In this document: positions 38,567 to 47,557 of the stretch, piece after piece | Position numbering within the stretch: position 1 is the stretch's first letter | Layout: every line of letters begins with the position of its first letter | Assembly (NCBI GenBank): GCA_902489775.1 | Contig: CABUBH010000003.1 | Span: forward strand, 1-64,000 | Source of the DNA: an uncultured Collinsella sp. | GTDB lineage: Bacteria; Actinomycetota; Coriobacteriia; Coriobacteriales; Coriobacteriaceae | Direction: 5' to 3' | Length of the DNA: 64,000 nucleotides | Notes under the pieces: generated by a model | What the model was told of the DNA's origin: nothing | What the model saw: only the letters and a program-made list of their open reading frames with translations | The model's database searches: none | Made by a program: the position numbers and the translations under genes

Positions 38567-39220
38567 CTACTTGTCGCCGGCCATCGCCTTGGCCTCATTG
38601 AGGTAGCTATAGAAGCTGTACTTGGAGATGCCAAAGAACTCGCAGGCGCGCTCGCTCGACTTGGAAATGAGGAAGGCGCCACGACGGTCGAGGTAGCCAA
38701 TGGCACGAATGCGCTCGTCTTTGGTCATGAGCGCCGCGGGCTTGCCCACAAACTGCTCGCACTCGTGCAGCAGGTCCTCGAGCAGGTCGCCGATGTTCTT
38801 GGTAATGGGCTCGGGCTCGGTATAGCCCGTGCCGCCGGTGCCGGTAAAGGCATCGAGCGAGCGCTCAAAAGCCTTCATGAGCGTAATATCAAAGTTGATG
38901 CCCAAAATGCCGACGGGTTTGCCCTCGTCGTTGCGGATAAAGATGGTCGAGGACTTGAGCAGCTTGCCATCGGTGGTTTTGGTGAGGTATGGCTCGCGGT
39001 CGTGCACGTCGGTGGCGCCCTCGTGCATGGACTCAAACACAATATGGCTGGGGCCGTCACCCAGTTTGCGCCCGCTGACGTGGCCGTTTTCGATCACTAC
39101 GATGGAGTGGTCCACGTCCTCGGTCTCCAGATCGTGGACGACGACTTCGCAGTTGGGGCCAAATTGGAGCGCCAGGCCGTGTGCGAGGCGCTTGTAAAAC
39201 TCAATCTGTGCGGGGGTCAT
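38567..39220 (-). CDS. YheO-like PAS / HTH transcriptional regulator (copy 2)
   Basis: This is a 217-aa regulator of the YheO/DauR family, paralogous to the one at 17,754. The N-terminal PAS-like sensor shows EVVVHDLETEDVDHSIVVIENGHVSGRKLGDGP and IFIRNDEGKPVGILGINFDI in shorter matching blocks. The C-terminal helix-turn-helix is FGISKYSFYSYLNEAK. ATG 39220 is preferred over the ATG ten codons upstream because AGGAAGG lies 6 nt before it. It is divergent from ygeX across a 277-bp gap rich in CAAACAA dyads, and probably controls the ygeX-ygeY-ygeW operon in response to a purine breakdown product or diaminopropionate. Confidence 0.85.
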   Translation of the reverse strand: MTPAQIEFYKRLAHGLALQFGPNCEVVVHDLETEDVDHSIVVIENGHVSGRKLGDGPSHIVFESMHEGATDVHDREPYLTKTTDGKLLKSSTIFIRNDEGKPVGILGINFDITLMKAFERSLDAFTGTGGTGYTEPEPITKNIGDLLEDLLHECEQFVGKPAALMTKDERIRAIGYLDRRGAFLISKSSERACEFFGISKYSFYSYLNEAKAMAGDK

Positions 39221-39341
39221 GGGTGCCTTCCTAAAAATTAGTTTGGTCATACTTTGCCATAAACCACATCTGTTCGCAAACAGAGAGGGCTTCGTGGAGA
39301 TTTCCGACCGTTTGCCGCCAAATAATTACCGATTACGGCAT

Positions 39342-39408
39342 CAAACAATTTGTTAGGTTCACCCATCAAAAAGTGTGATAGAACATTACTAACAAACTTT
39401 TTGTTTGG
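39342..39408. promoter_or_regulatory. Operator-like dyads between the regulator and ygeX
   Basis: CAAACAATTTGTTAG (about 39343-39357) and CTAACAAACTTTTTGTTTG (39389-39407) are near reverse complements of each other, and each is itself palindromic around AACAA/TTGTT. They lie in the divergent control region and are natural candidates for the YheO-type regulator's binding sites. Confidence 0.5.
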
Positions 39409-39497
39409 CATCCACATAAAAGTTCAGCCGTGTGAATGGGATCGGGCTGAAACGCGTATGCGGGGGCCGGCAAGAGAGGACTTAAGGAGTTCACCGT

Positions 39498-40712
39498 ATG
39501 GCCGATAAGATCCAGTGGGCGGGCAACACGATGCCCAAGAGCGATGACAAGCACTTGGGAATCATGAGTCTCGACCACGTGAAGAAGGCCCGTGCCTTCC
39601 ACCAGTCGTTCCCTCAATATACCGTCACCCCGCTTGCCCGCCTGGACGGTCAGGCTGCGTGCCTGGGTCTGTCCAACCTGTGCGTTAAGGACGAGAGCTA
39701 TCGCTTTGGCCTCAACGCCTTTAAGGTTCTGGGCGGCTCGTTTGCCATGGCCAACTACATTGCCAACGAGACCGGCAAGGACGTTGCCGACTGCACCTTC
39801 GATTACCTGACCTCCGATCAGCTGGCCGAGGACTTTGGCCAGGCTACCTTCTTTACCGCCACCGACGGCAACCATGGCCGCGGCGTGGCATGGGCTGCCA
39901 ACAAGCTGGGCCAGAAGGCTGTCGTGCACATGCCCAAGGGTTCCACCAAGCCCCGCTTCGATAACATCGCCGCCGAGGGCGCCACGGTGACCATTGAAGA
40001 GGTCAACTACGACGAGTGCGTGCGCATGGCCGCCGCCGAGGCCGACGCCTGCGAGCGCGGCGTCATCGTTCAGGACACCGCCTGGGAGGGCTACGAGAAG
40101 ATCCCGTCCTGGATCATGGAGGGTTACGGCACCATGGCTTCCGAGGCTGCCGAGCAGCTGCGCGAGATGGCCATCAACCGCCCGACGCACGTGTTTGTCC
40201 AGGCTGGCGTGGGTTCGCTCGCCGGCGCCGTGGTGGGCTACTTCACCAACCTGTATCCCGATAACCCGCCCACCTTCGTCGTGGTTGAGTGCGCGCCTGC
40301 CGCCTGCCTGTACAAGGGCGCTGCCGCCGGCGACGGCGATCCGCGCATCGTGGACGGCGACATGCCTTCCATCATGGCCGGCCTGTGCTGCGGCGAACCC
40401 AACATCCTGGGCTGGGATATCCTGCGCAACCACACCACCGCCTTCGTGTCCTGCCCCGACTGGGTCACCGCTCGCGGCATGCGCACCCTGGGCGCTCCCG
40501 AGAAGGGCGACCCGCGCGTCATCTCCGGCGAGTCCGGCGCTGTGACCACCGGCCTGGTCGAGACTCTCATGCTCGATCCCGAGTACGCCGAGCTCAAGGA
40601 ACTCATCGGCCTGGACAAGACGAGCTCCGTGCTCTGCTTCTCCACCGAGGGCGACACCGATCCGGATCAGTACCGTCGCATCGTTTGGGAGGGCGAGTAT
40701 CCCACTTGCTAG
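39498..40712 (+). CDS. ygeX: Diaminopropionate ammonia-lyase
   Basis: This is a PLP enzyme splitting 2,3-diaminopropionate into pyruvate and two ammonia, by way of 2-aminoacrylate. It is 404 aa, the usual length. The PLP lysine is in FGLNAFKVLGG (~residue 77), the phosphate-binding loop is VQAGVGSLAGAVVG, and TATDGNHGRGVAWAA is the fold-type II motif. In anaerobic uric acid degradation it acts late, converting the purine-derived diaminopropionate to pyruvate. It leads ygeX-ygeY-ygeW, is divergent from a YheO-type regulator, and starts after CTTAAGGAG. Confidence 0.95.
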   Translation: MADKIQWAGNTMPKSDDKHLGIMSLDHVKKARAFHQSFPQYTVTPLARLDGQAACLGLSNLCVKDESYRFGLNAFKVLGGSFAMANYIANETGKDVADCTFDYLTSDQLAEDFGQATFFTATDGNHGRGVAWAANKLGQKAVVHMPKGSTKPRFDNIAAEGATVTIEEVNYDECVRMAAAEADACERGVIVQDTAWEGYEKIPSWIMEGYGTMASEAAEQLREMAINRPTHVFVQAGVGSLAGAVVGYFTNLYPDNPPTFVVVECAPAACLYKGAAAGDGDPRIVDGDMPSIMAGLCCGEPNILGWDILRNHTTAFVSCPDWVTARGMRTLGAPEKGDPRVISGESGAVTTGLVETLMLDPEYAELKELIGLDKTSSVLCFSTEGDTDPDQYRRIVWEGEYPTC

Positions 40713-40727
40713 CAGGATGACCTGTCC

Positions 40728-40759
40728 GGGCGGCGGAGCAAACATATGCTCCGCTGCCC
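40728..40759 (+). promoter_or_regulatory. Hairpin in the ygeX-ygeY spacer
   Basis: GGGCGGCGGAGCA (40728-40740) pairs with TGCTCCGCTGCCC (40747-40759) with one mismatch and no T run. It probably protects or processes the polycistronic mRNA. Confidence 0.5.
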
Positions 40760-40865
40760 TACGTTAACTTGCTTGCCGGATGCTCGACCTCACGCTGCTT
40801 GGCACAAGTGATCTATCTGAAAGAAATCCACCTGTAGGTAAACCCTTGTAGAAAGGTTGACTGTA

Positions 40866-42251
40866 ATGACTAAAGAACTCGATTTTGATGCCATTAAGGC
40901 TGCTGCGGAGTCCCACCGTGCTGATATGACGCGTTTTCTTCGCGCAATGATTAGCCATCCTTCCGAGTCCTGCGAGGAGGGCGAGGTTGTCGCTTGCATC
41001 AAGGCCGAGATGGAGAGCCTTGGCTATGACGAGGTCAAGGTCGACGGCCTGGGCAACGTCATGGGCTTTATGGGCGAGGGCGACAAGATCATCGCCATCG
41101 ACTCCCATATCGACACCGTCGGCATCGGCAACATCGAGAACTGGGATGCCGATCCCTATGAGGGCTACGAGACCGACGAGATCATCTACGGCCGCGGCGG
41201 CTCTGACCAGGAGGGCGGCATGGCTTCTGCTACCTATGCTGCCAAGATGATGAAGGACATGGGCCTCATCCCCGAGGGCTACAAGATCATGGTCGTCGGC
41301 ACCGTCCAGGAAGAGGACTGCGACGGCATGTGCTGGCAGTACATCTACAACAAGGACGGCATTAAGCCCGAGTTCGTCATTTCCACCGAGCCCACCGACG
41401 GCGGCATCTATCGCGGTCACCGCGGCCGCATGGAGATCCGCGTCGACGTTCACGGCACCTCCTGCCACGGCTCCGCTCCCGACCGCGGCGACAACGCCAT
41501 CTACAAGATGGCCGACATCATCGCCGACGTCCGCGCCCTCAACAACAACGGCTGTGACGAGTCGACCGACATCAAGGGCCTCGTCAAGATGCTCGACCCC
41601 AAGTACAACCCCGAGCACTTCGAGGACGCCCGCTTCCTGGGCCGCGGCACCTGCACCGTCAGCCAGATCTTCTACACCAGCCCCAGCCGCTGCGCTGTCG
41701 CTGACTCCTGCGCCATCTCCATCGACCGTCGCATGACCGCCGGTGAGACCTGGGAGTCCTGCCTGGACGAGATCCGTAACCTGCCGGCCGCCAAGAAGTA
41801 CGGCGACGACGTGAAGGTCTCCATGTACATGTACGACCGTCCGTCCTGGACCGGCGAGGTCTACGAGACCGAGGCTTACTTCCCCACGTGGATCAACAAG
41901 GAGACCGCTCCGCACGTCAAGGCCCTCGTCGACGCCCACAAGGCCATGTTCGGTGACGAGCGCATCGGCTGCGAGCCCAGCATGGACAAGCGCACCGGTC
42001 GTCCGCTGTGCGACAAGTGGACCTTCTCCACGAACTGCGTCTCCATCCAGGGCCGCTACGGCATCCCCTGCGTGGGCTTTGGCCCGGGTGCCGAGTCTCA
42101 GGCTCACGCTCCCAACGAGGTCACCTACAAGGACGACCTGGTCACCGCTGCCGCCATGTATGTGGCTGCCCTGAACCTCTACGATCCGAGCCAGGCCGAT
42201 GGCGACGCCACCGTGTTCCGCGCCGGTCTGACCAACAACAAGATCGATTAG
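40866..42251 (+). CDS. ygeY: YgeY family M20-type metallohydrolase
   Basis: This is a zinc-dependent amidohydrolase or peptidase of the M20 family, conserved in selenium-linked purine clusters. It is 461 aa. The metal site is visible as IDSHIDTVGIG (His, Asp), GRGGSDQEGG (bridging Asp), VQEEDCDG (catalytic and binding Glu) and STEPTDGG. The dimerisation domain carries GHRGRMEIRVDVHGTSCHGSAPDRG. In the proposed pathway it removes an acyl group from a linear ureido intermediate to help release diaminopropionate. That step follows published cluster models, not this sequence. ATG 40866 has AGAAAGG upstream. Confidence 0.9.
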   Translation: MTKELDFDAIKAAAESHRADMTRFLRAMISHPSESCEEGEVVACIKAEMESLGYDEVKVDGLGNVMGFMGEGDKIIAIDSHIDTVGIGNIENWDADPYEGYETDEIIYGRGGSDQEGGMASATYAAKMMKDMGLIPEGYKIMVVGTVQEEDCDGMCWQYIYNKDGIKPEFVISTEPTDGGIYRGHRGRMEIRVDVHGTSCHGSAPDRGDNAIYKMADIIADVRALNNNGCDESTDIKGLVKMLDPKYNPEHFEDARFLGRGTCTVSQIFYTSPSRCAVADSCAISIDRRMTAGETWESCLDEIRNLPAAKKYGDDVKVSMYMYDRPSWTGEVYETEAYFPTWINKETAPHVKALVDAHKAMFGDERIGCEPSMDKRTGRPLCDKWTFSTNCVSIQGRYGIPCVGFGPGAESQAHAPNEVTYKDDLVTAAAMYVAALNLYDPSQADGDATVFRAGLTNNKID

Positions 42252-42274
42252 TCCCATTCCTCGATTTTGTTGAG

Positions 42275-42299
42275 CCGGGGGACGCTCGTGTCCCCGGCA
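42275..42299 (+). promoter_or_regulatory. Hairpin in the ygeY-ygeW spacer
   Basis: GCCGGGGGAC (42275-42284) pairs with GTCCCCGGC (42291-42299). No T run follows. Like the ygeX-ygeY spacer, this 201-bp gap holds a strong stem and no gene. Confidence 0.5.
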
Positions 42300-42452
42300 C
42301 CCCCTGTTGACTTGGGGCCCGCGGTCGTTATCTCCCATGCTTCCTCAACGGTGGCGGGTCCTCGTCATGGTGCTCTGCATGTTCTAGCCACACGCGCATG
42401 CCGGAGCACATCTACTCATTGCGATCGTTTCATCTTTAGAAAGGACATTTCC

Positions 42453-43655
42453 ATGGACGCTAAGTTTACCGAGCTCGTCGAGCAGCTGAACGGCCTCGAT
42501 TTTAAGGGTATGTACGGTAGCGACTTCCTGCACACTTGGGACAAGACCACCGACGAGCTCAAGGCGCTCTACATCGTCGCCGACGCCCTGCGCGAGCTGC
42601 GCGAGAACAACGTCTCGTCCAAGATCTTCGACTCGGGCCTGGCAGTCTCCCTGTTCCGCGACAACTCCACCCGTACGCGCTTCTCTTTCTCTAAGGCCGC
42701 CAACCTGCTCGGCCTTGAGCTGCAGGACCTGGACGAGAAGAAGTCCCAGATCGCCCACGGCGAGACCGTCCGCGAGACCGCTACCATGATCTCCTTCATG
42801 GCCGACGTCATCGGCATCCGCGATGACATGTACATCGGCAAGGGCGATGCCTACATGGCCGAGGTCTCCGAGTCCGTGCAGCAGGCCTACGAGGACGGCG
42901 TTCTGGATCACCGTCCCACGCTTATTTCCCTGCAGTCCGACTCCGATCACCCCACGCAGTCCTCTGCCGACATGCTCTACCTCATCAACGAGTTTGGCGG
43001 CCTCGAGAACCTCAAGGGCAAGAAGGTTGCCGTCACCTGGGCCTATTCGCCCTCTTACGGCAAGCCGCTGTCCTGCCCGCAGTCGCTGATCAGCCTGCTG
43101 CCCCGCTTTGGCATGGACGTCACCCTGGCCCACCCCGAGGGCTACGACCTCATGCCCGAGGTCGTCGAGCGCGCCAAGGGCTATGCCGCCGAGTCCGGCA
43201 CCACCTTTAAGCAGGTCAACACCATGGCCGAGGCCTTCGAGGGCGCCGACATCGTGATCCCCAAGAGCTGGGCTCCGTTTGCCGCCATGGAGAAGCGTAC
43301 CAACCTGTACGCCGAGGGCGACGACGCCGGCATCGCTGCGCTCGAGAAGGAGCTGCTCGCCCAGAACGCCACCCATCAGGACTGGTGCTCTACGACCGAG
43401 CTCATGGAGAAGACTGCCAACGGCCAGGACACCATCTTTATGCACCCGCTGCCCGCCGACATCTCCGGTGTCTCCTGCGAGCACGGCGAGGTCAACGCCG
43501 ACGTCTTCGACATGCACCGCGTGGGCATGTACAAGGAGGCCAGCTACAAGCCGTACGCCATCGCTGCCATGATGTTCCTGCAGAAGGTTGCCGATCCCGC
43601 CGCTACCCTCAAGGCCCTCGACGAGCGCAACACCGCTCGTTGGCTCCAGGCCTAA
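42453..43655 (+). CDS. ygeW: Carbamoyltransferase YgeW
   Basis: This is an aspartate/ornithine carbamoyltransferase-fold enzyme whose natural substrate lies in purine or diaminopropionate metabolism. Carbamoyl phosphate-binding motifs are clear: SLFRDNSTRTRFSFSKA (STRTR, ~residue 72), then HPTQSSADML and MHPLPADISGVSCEHGEV, where the last differs from the HCLP of OTCases. It is 400 aa, longer than OTCase (~330) but normal for YgeW. It is the third gene of the ygeX operon and is followed by a strong terminator. It likely runs toward carbamoyl phosphate, giving ATP by carbamate kinase, for which no gene is present here. Confidence 0.93.
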   Translation: MDAKFTELVEQLNGLDFKGMYGSDFLHTWDKTTDELKALYIVADALRELRENNVSSKIFDSGLAVSLFRDNSTRTRFSFSKAANLLGLELQDLDEKKSQIAHGETVRETATMISFMADVIGIRDDMYIGKGDAYMAEVSESVQQAYEDGVLDHRPTLISLQSDSDHPTQSSADMLYLINEFGGLENLKGKKVAVTWAYSPSYGKPLSCPQSLISLLPRFGMDVTLAHPEGYDLMPEVVERAKGYAAESGTTFKQVNTMAEAFEGADIVIPKSWAPFAAMEKRTNLYAEGDDAGIAALEKELLAQNATHQDWCSTTELMEKTANGQDTIFMHPLPADISGVSCEHGEVNADVFDMHRVGMYKEASYKPYAIAAMMFLQKVADPAATLKALDERNTARWLQA

Positions 43656-43677
43656 AGCCGGGTTGAGGTAAGCCATG

Positions 43678-43717
43678 TAAAGGGGGCGCTCTGCCAACCG
43701 GCGGGGTGCCCCTTTTT
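43678..43717 (+). terminator. Terminator after ygeW
   Basis: AAAGGGGGC pairs with GTGCCCCTTT around an internal loop, followed by TTTTTT. It separates the ygeX operon from mocA. Confidence 0.75.
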
Positions 43718-43805
43718 TGCATCGCGGGCGTGCGGGATAAGTGCTTTCGATGTGGATGCCCGCGGCGCGAGTTATGGGTACGATGGTTTCAGGGGAGGTA
43801 TCACC

Positions 43806-44420
43806 ATGAAACTTGGATGCGTCATTATGGCCTCGGGCGAGGGCAAGCGGTTTGGCTCTAACAAGATGCTTGCCGATATCTATGGCGAGCCGCTGATTGC
43901 CCGGACCATCGATTCGGTTCCCCGGGGCTTTGACGTTGTGGTCTCGACGCGTTGGCCCGAGGTCGCCCAGATTTGCGAGGACAAGCATTGCCCGTGCGTG
44001 CTGCACGATGGCGAGCTGCGCAGCGAAAGCGTCCGTGCGGGCCTTTCGTGGGGAGTCGAACGCAACTGGAAAGGTTGCCTCTTTTTGCCGGGCGACCAGC
44101 CGCTTGTGAGCGCGGACTCTTTTGAGGCCATGGTTCGCGCGTTTGACGAGCGTGGCCGCAAACATCCGGTGCGCTTGGCGTGCAACGGTGAGCCTTCGAG
44201 CCCGGTGCTCTTTCCGGCGGAACTGTTCGATGCACTTATGTGTCTTGAGGGCAAGGACGGCGGGGGTTCGATCCTCAAGGACCGTACCGACGTGGTGCTG
44301 GTCGAGGCGCGCGCCTACGAGCTGTGGGACGTCGATACCGCCAAGGGACAGCAACGCATAACGGAGCATATCGCCGCTTGCTCGTATTTTGATCGCGTGG
44401 CCAACTGCATCAATCAATAA
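43806..44420 (+). CDS. mocA: Molybdenum cofactor cytidylyl/guanylyltransferase-like protein
   Basis: This is a nucleotidyltransferase that adds a nucleotide to the molybdopterin cofactor for xanthine dehydrogenase-family enzymes (MocA/YgfJ group). It is 204 aa with the signature IMASGEGKRFGSNKMLADIYGEPLI in shorter blocks: the GxxxRxG-like ASGEGKRFGSNK loop near residue 10 and the metal-binding LFLPGDQPLV. GSILKDRTDVV closes the fold. GGAGGTATCACC precedes ATG 43806. It is cotranscribed with the hydantoinase gene 9 nt downstream and should serve the XdhD-like enzyme at 25.4 kb. Confidence 0.87.
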   Translation: MKLGCVIMASGEGKRFGSNKMLADIYGEPLIARTIDSVPRGFDVVVSTRWPEVAQICEDKHCPCVLHDGELRSESVRAGLSWGVERNWKGCLFLPGDQPLVSADSFEAMVRAFDERGRKHPVRLACNGEPSSPVLFPAELFDALMCLEGKDGGGSILKDRTDVVLVEARAYELWDVDTAKGQQRITEHIAACSYFDRVANCINQ

Positions 44421-44429
44421 GGAGCAATT

Positions 44430-45797
44430 ATGATCATCATCAAAAACGGCGCGCTCGTGACGCCTCAGGGGCTTCGCCGCGCCGATCTTGCCATGGAGGG
44501 CGATAAGATTGCGCGGATTGCCGCGGCAATCGAGCCGGGCGAGGGCGATACCGTCCAGGACGCCACCGACTGTTGGGTGTTCCCCGGCTTTATCGACGGC
44601 CACACGCACATGCAGTGCTGGACTGGCATGGATTGGACGGCCGATAGCTTTGAGACCGGTACGCGTGCGGCTGCCTGCGGCGGTACGACGACCATCGTGG
44701 ACTACGCGACGGCCGATCGCGGCGTGACCATGCCCGATGCCTTGGCCGAGTGGCATCGCCGCGCCGACGGAACCTGCACGGCCAACTACGCGTTTCATAT
44801 GGCACTCGCCGAGTGGAACGAGCGCAACCGCGCCGATCTTTCGGCCATGCGCGAGGCGGGCGTGTCGTCGTTTAAGACCTACTTTGCCTATGACCACCTG
44901 CGCTTGGACGATGCCGAGACGCTCGAGGTGTTGGAGGAGCTCAAGCGCGTGGGCGGTATCCTGTGCGTGCATTGCGAGAACGGCACGTTGGTGAATGAAC
45001 TGCAGAAGCGCGTGTACGAGCAGGGGATTCATGGGCCCGAGGGGCATGCGCTCAGCCGTCCGGACGTGTGCGAGGCCGAGGCCGTGAGCCGCCTACTGTA
45101 TCTGGCACACTTGGCCGGGGACGCTCCGGTCAACGTGGTGCACCTTTCGACCAAGCTGGGGCTCGAGGCCATTCGCGCTGCCAAAGCGCGCGGGCAGAAG
45201 AACATCTATGTCGAGACCTGCCCTCAGTATCTGATGCTCGATGATACCTGCTATCTGGAGCAGGGAGAGGACGGCTTTGCCGGCGCCAAGTATGTGATGA
45301 GTCCGCCGCTGCGCCATGCCGGTGACCGTGCCGCGTTGCGCGAGGCGCTTGTGGCCGGCGAGATCGATACGATTGCAACCGACCACTGCAGCTTTAACCT
45401 GCACGGGCAAAAGGACCGCGGGCGCGACGATTTCCGCGCGATTCCCAACGGCGGGCCCGGTGTGGAGCATCGCCCCGTCTCGATCGCTACGAGCTTTGAG
45501 GGACAGCTGGGTCCCGAGGATTTGTGCCGCTTGATGAGTGAGAACCCGGCGCGCGTCTTTGGCATGTATCCGCGCAAGGGCTGTCTTGCCGAGGGTGCCG
45601 ATGCCGACGTGTGCGTGTGGGATCCAAAGGCGCGCTGGACCATTAGCGCGGCGACGCAGCATCAGGCCGTGGACTACACGCCGCTCGAGGGCTTTGAGGC
45701 GCATGGCCGCGCCAAGGCTGTGTTTGTGAACGGCGTGCTGGCTGCGCGCGACGGCGAGCCCACCGGAGCCCAGCCCGGTCGCTACGTCCCCCGCTAG
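44430..45797 (+). CDS. hyuA: Dihydropyrimidinase / hydantoinase family hydrolase
   Basis: This is a binuclear zinc cyclic amidohydrolase opening a hydantoin- or dihydropyrimidine-type ring. Ligands are visible: GFIDGHTHMQCW (HxH, ~residue 59), SFKTYFAYD (the lysine that is carboxylated, ~149), CVHCENG (His), VVHLSTK (His) and ATDHCSFN (Asp). It is 455 aa, standard. In purine degradation clusters this gene (hyuA/ygeZ) is required for breakdown of the imidazole-derived ring. It ends just before the 63-bp hairpin element at 45,827. Confidence 0.9.
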   Translation: MIIIKNGALVTPQGLRRADLAMEGDKIARIAAAIEPGEGDTVQDATDCWVFPGFIDGHTHMQCWTGMDWTADSFETGTRAAACGGTTTIVDYATADRGVTMPDALAEWHRRADGTCTANYAFHMALAEWNERNRADLSAMREAGVSSFKTYFAYDHLRLDDAETLEVLEELKRVGGILCVHCENGTLVNELQKRVYEQGIHGPEGHALSRPDVCEAEAVSRLLYLAHLAGDAPVNVVHLSTKLGLEAIRAAKARGQKNIYVETCPQYLMLDDTCYLEQGEDGFAGAKYVMSPPLRHAGDRAALREALVAGEIDTIATDHCSFNLHGQKDRGRDDFRAIPNGGPGVEHRPVSIATSFEGQLGPEDLCRLMSENPARVFGMYPRKGCLAEGADADVCVWDPKARWTISAATQHQAVDYTPLEGFEAHGRAKAVFVNGVLAARDGEPTGAQPGRYVPR

Positions 45798-45826
45798 CAG
45801 GAAGATCACCGGATTCCCCTCCGCAG

Positions 45827-45889
45827 TTGCGGTGGAATAGTTCCTGTTTAGCCGCCAAATAGGCCGTTTCAGGAACTATTCCACCGCAA
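45827..45889. repeat. 63-bp hairpin element, copy 1
   Basis: TTGCGGTGGAATAGTTCCTG (45827-45846) is the exact reverse complement of 45870-45889 around a 23-nt loop. The element is the same length (63 bp) as the one at 48621-48683 and shares TTGCGGTGRAATA, the central GTTT-AAGCC region and TATTYCACCGCAA. It lies between the convergent ends of the hydantoinase gene and yqeC. Confidence 0.8.
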
Positions 45890-45916
45890 TTTATGGGTCT
45901 GCTGGGGCAGTGCCGG

Positions 45917-46651
45917 CTACTTGAGGCTGGTGGCGACGATGGGGCGGCCGAGGGCTGCCTCGAAGCGGTCGGCCATCGTGGGGTCGCTGAGCGTGTCGAC
46001 TTGGTTGAGCATGACGCGTGCGGTGCTGAGTCCCAGCGCCTGCATCTCGGCATTGAGCACCTGGGCGACGCGCTCGGGTGTGGCGATGTCGGTGGGCTCG
46101 CAGCCGCAGCGCTCGCAGAAGAGCTCGGGGCGGTGGACAACCTCGGCGACGGGCTTGCCCAGCCCCGAGGCGCCGACGAGCCAGATGACGTTGGCCGTGC
46201 CGGCGGGAACGACCGGCTCCCACGGGGCGTGGGCCTTGAGCGGGAGCCGCTTGCTGCCGTCCGCCTCGGCCAGGACGTAGTCAAAGCGCTGCGCCAGCTG
46301 GTCGAGCGGCTCGGCAGGGGAGGAGAGCTTGCCCGTCTCCGGGTCCAAAACACCCGCCTGGCAGATACTTCCGCGGCTCATGCCCGCGCATGCCTCGCAG
46401 GTGCAACCGGGGACATGCGAGGCGCCCGGCTTCCAAGGCGCGGCGTCCAGGCGACGGCTCGACCCGTCCCACGGCACGCCGGCGACGGGGAACATATGCG
46501 TGGTGGTGCAGAGGAGCGCGCGGCCGCCAGCGCGCATAAGCTCAAGGCCGAGCGTCTTTAGCAAGGTCGACTTGCCGCCGCTGCCGATAATCGCGGTAAT
46601 GCCCGGCTCGATCCTGAGCGCCGAGACAAGATTGCCGCTAACCGTTCCCAT
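45917..46651 (-). CDS. yqeC: Selenium-dependent hydroxylase accessory protein YqeC
   Basis: This is a 244-aa P-loop protein found only with selenium-dependent molybdenum hydroxylases and presumed to help install or transfer the cofactor selenium. The nucleotide-binding loop is AIIGSGGKSTLLKTLG (~residues 20-35). A CTCEACAGMSRG cluster and ELFCERCGC add possible metal ligands. VLAEADGSKRLPLKAH and MLNQVDTL are the family motifs. It is divergent from yqeB across a 102-bp gap containing TATAAT (46665-46670). Its substrate is not established. Confidence 0.87.
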   Translation of the reverse strand: MGTVSGNLVSALRIEPGITAIIGSGGKSTLLKTLGLELMRAGGRALLCTTTHMFPVAGVPWDGSSRRLDAAPWKPGASHVPGCTCEACAGMSRGSICQAGVLDPETGKLSSPAEPLDQLAQRFDYVLAEADGSKRLPLKAHAPWEPVVPAGTANVIWLVGASGLGKPVAEVVHRPELFCERCGCEPTDIATPERVAQVLNAEMQALGLSTARVMLNQVDTLSDPTMADRFEAALGRPIVATSLK

Positions 46652-46753
46652 CTGTTCACCGCCGTATAATACTGTGATAATAAATAATCATCAGAGTAGC
46701 GGTCGAACCGCTTTTGCTCTGCTCAAACCGTAGCACAGGGAGGTGCCCCGGGA

Positions 46754-47548
46754 ATGCTCGTTTATATTCGCGGCGCCGGCGATATCGCCACGGGCGTCGC
46801 CGCCCGTTTGGTGCGCGCCGGCGTGTCGGTCGTTATGGCAGATATCGCGGTTCCCACGTGCATCCGTCGCACAATCAGTTTTTGCGAGGCCATTCGCCTG
46901 GGCGAGGTCGAGGTCGAAGGCATTCGCGCTCGCTTGGCACAGACGCCGGCTGAGGCGCTTGCGATTACCGAGGCTGGAGACGTCGCCGTCGTGGTGGACC
47001 CTCAGGCCAAGATGCTCGACGAACTGAAGCCCGCGGCTGTGGTCGACGCGATTCTGGCCAAGCGCAATCTGGGTACCACGCGCGACATGGCGCCTGCCGT
47101 CATCGCCGTGGGGCCGGGCTTTACCGCGCCGGTTGACTGCGACGCCGTGGTCGAAACCATGCGCGGGCATTTCCTGGGCCGTGTCATTACCCAAGGTTCG
47201 CCCCAGCCCAACACGGGCGTGCCGGGCATTATCGCCGGCTTTGGCAAGGAGCGTGTTATCCACAGCCCCGCTGCCGGCGTGTTTCGGTCCGACCGCGCAA
47301 TCGGCGACATCGTGAGCGCTGGAGACGTGATTGGCTACGCGGGCGATACGCCCATGTGCACGCAGATCGATGGCTGTCTGCGCGGGCTTTTGGCGAACGG
47401 CGTGCAGGTGACTGAGGGCTTTAAATGCGCCGATGTCGATCCGCGCGGCGATGCCAGCTATATCAACTATATTTCGGACAAGGCGACGTCGGTCGGCGGC
47501 GGCGTGCTCGAGGCACTCGCTATGCTCACCGATGTCTTTAGAGGATAG
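46754..47548 (+). CDS. yqeB: Selenium-dependent molybdenum hydroxylase accessory protein YqeB
   Basis: This is a 264-aa protein of the EF2563/YqeB family, a marker of selenium-dependent molybdenum hydroxylase systems. It starts with a Rossmann-like RGAGDIATGVAARLVRAG and continues with VAVVVDPQAKM, AVGPGFTAPVDCDAVVET and ITQGSPQPNTGVPG, typical of the family. The biochemical role is unknown; the genetic association with selenium labile in the cofactor is established for the family. It is followed 9 nt later by the xdhC-family gene. Confidence 0.88.
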   Translation: MLVYIRGAGDIATGVAARLVRAGVSVVMADIAVPTCIRRTISFCEAIRLGEVEVEGIRARLAQTPAEALAITEAGDVAVVVDPQAKMLDELKPAAVVDAILAKRNLGTTRDMAPAVIAVGPGFTAPVDCDAVVETMRGHFLGRVITQGSPQPNTGVPGIIAGFGKERVIHSPAAGVFRSDRAIGDIVSAGDVIGYAGDTPMCTQIDGCLRGLLANGVQVTEGFKCADVDPRGDASYINYISDKATSVGGGVLEALAMLTDVFRG

Positions 47549-47557
47549 AAGGCGGCA

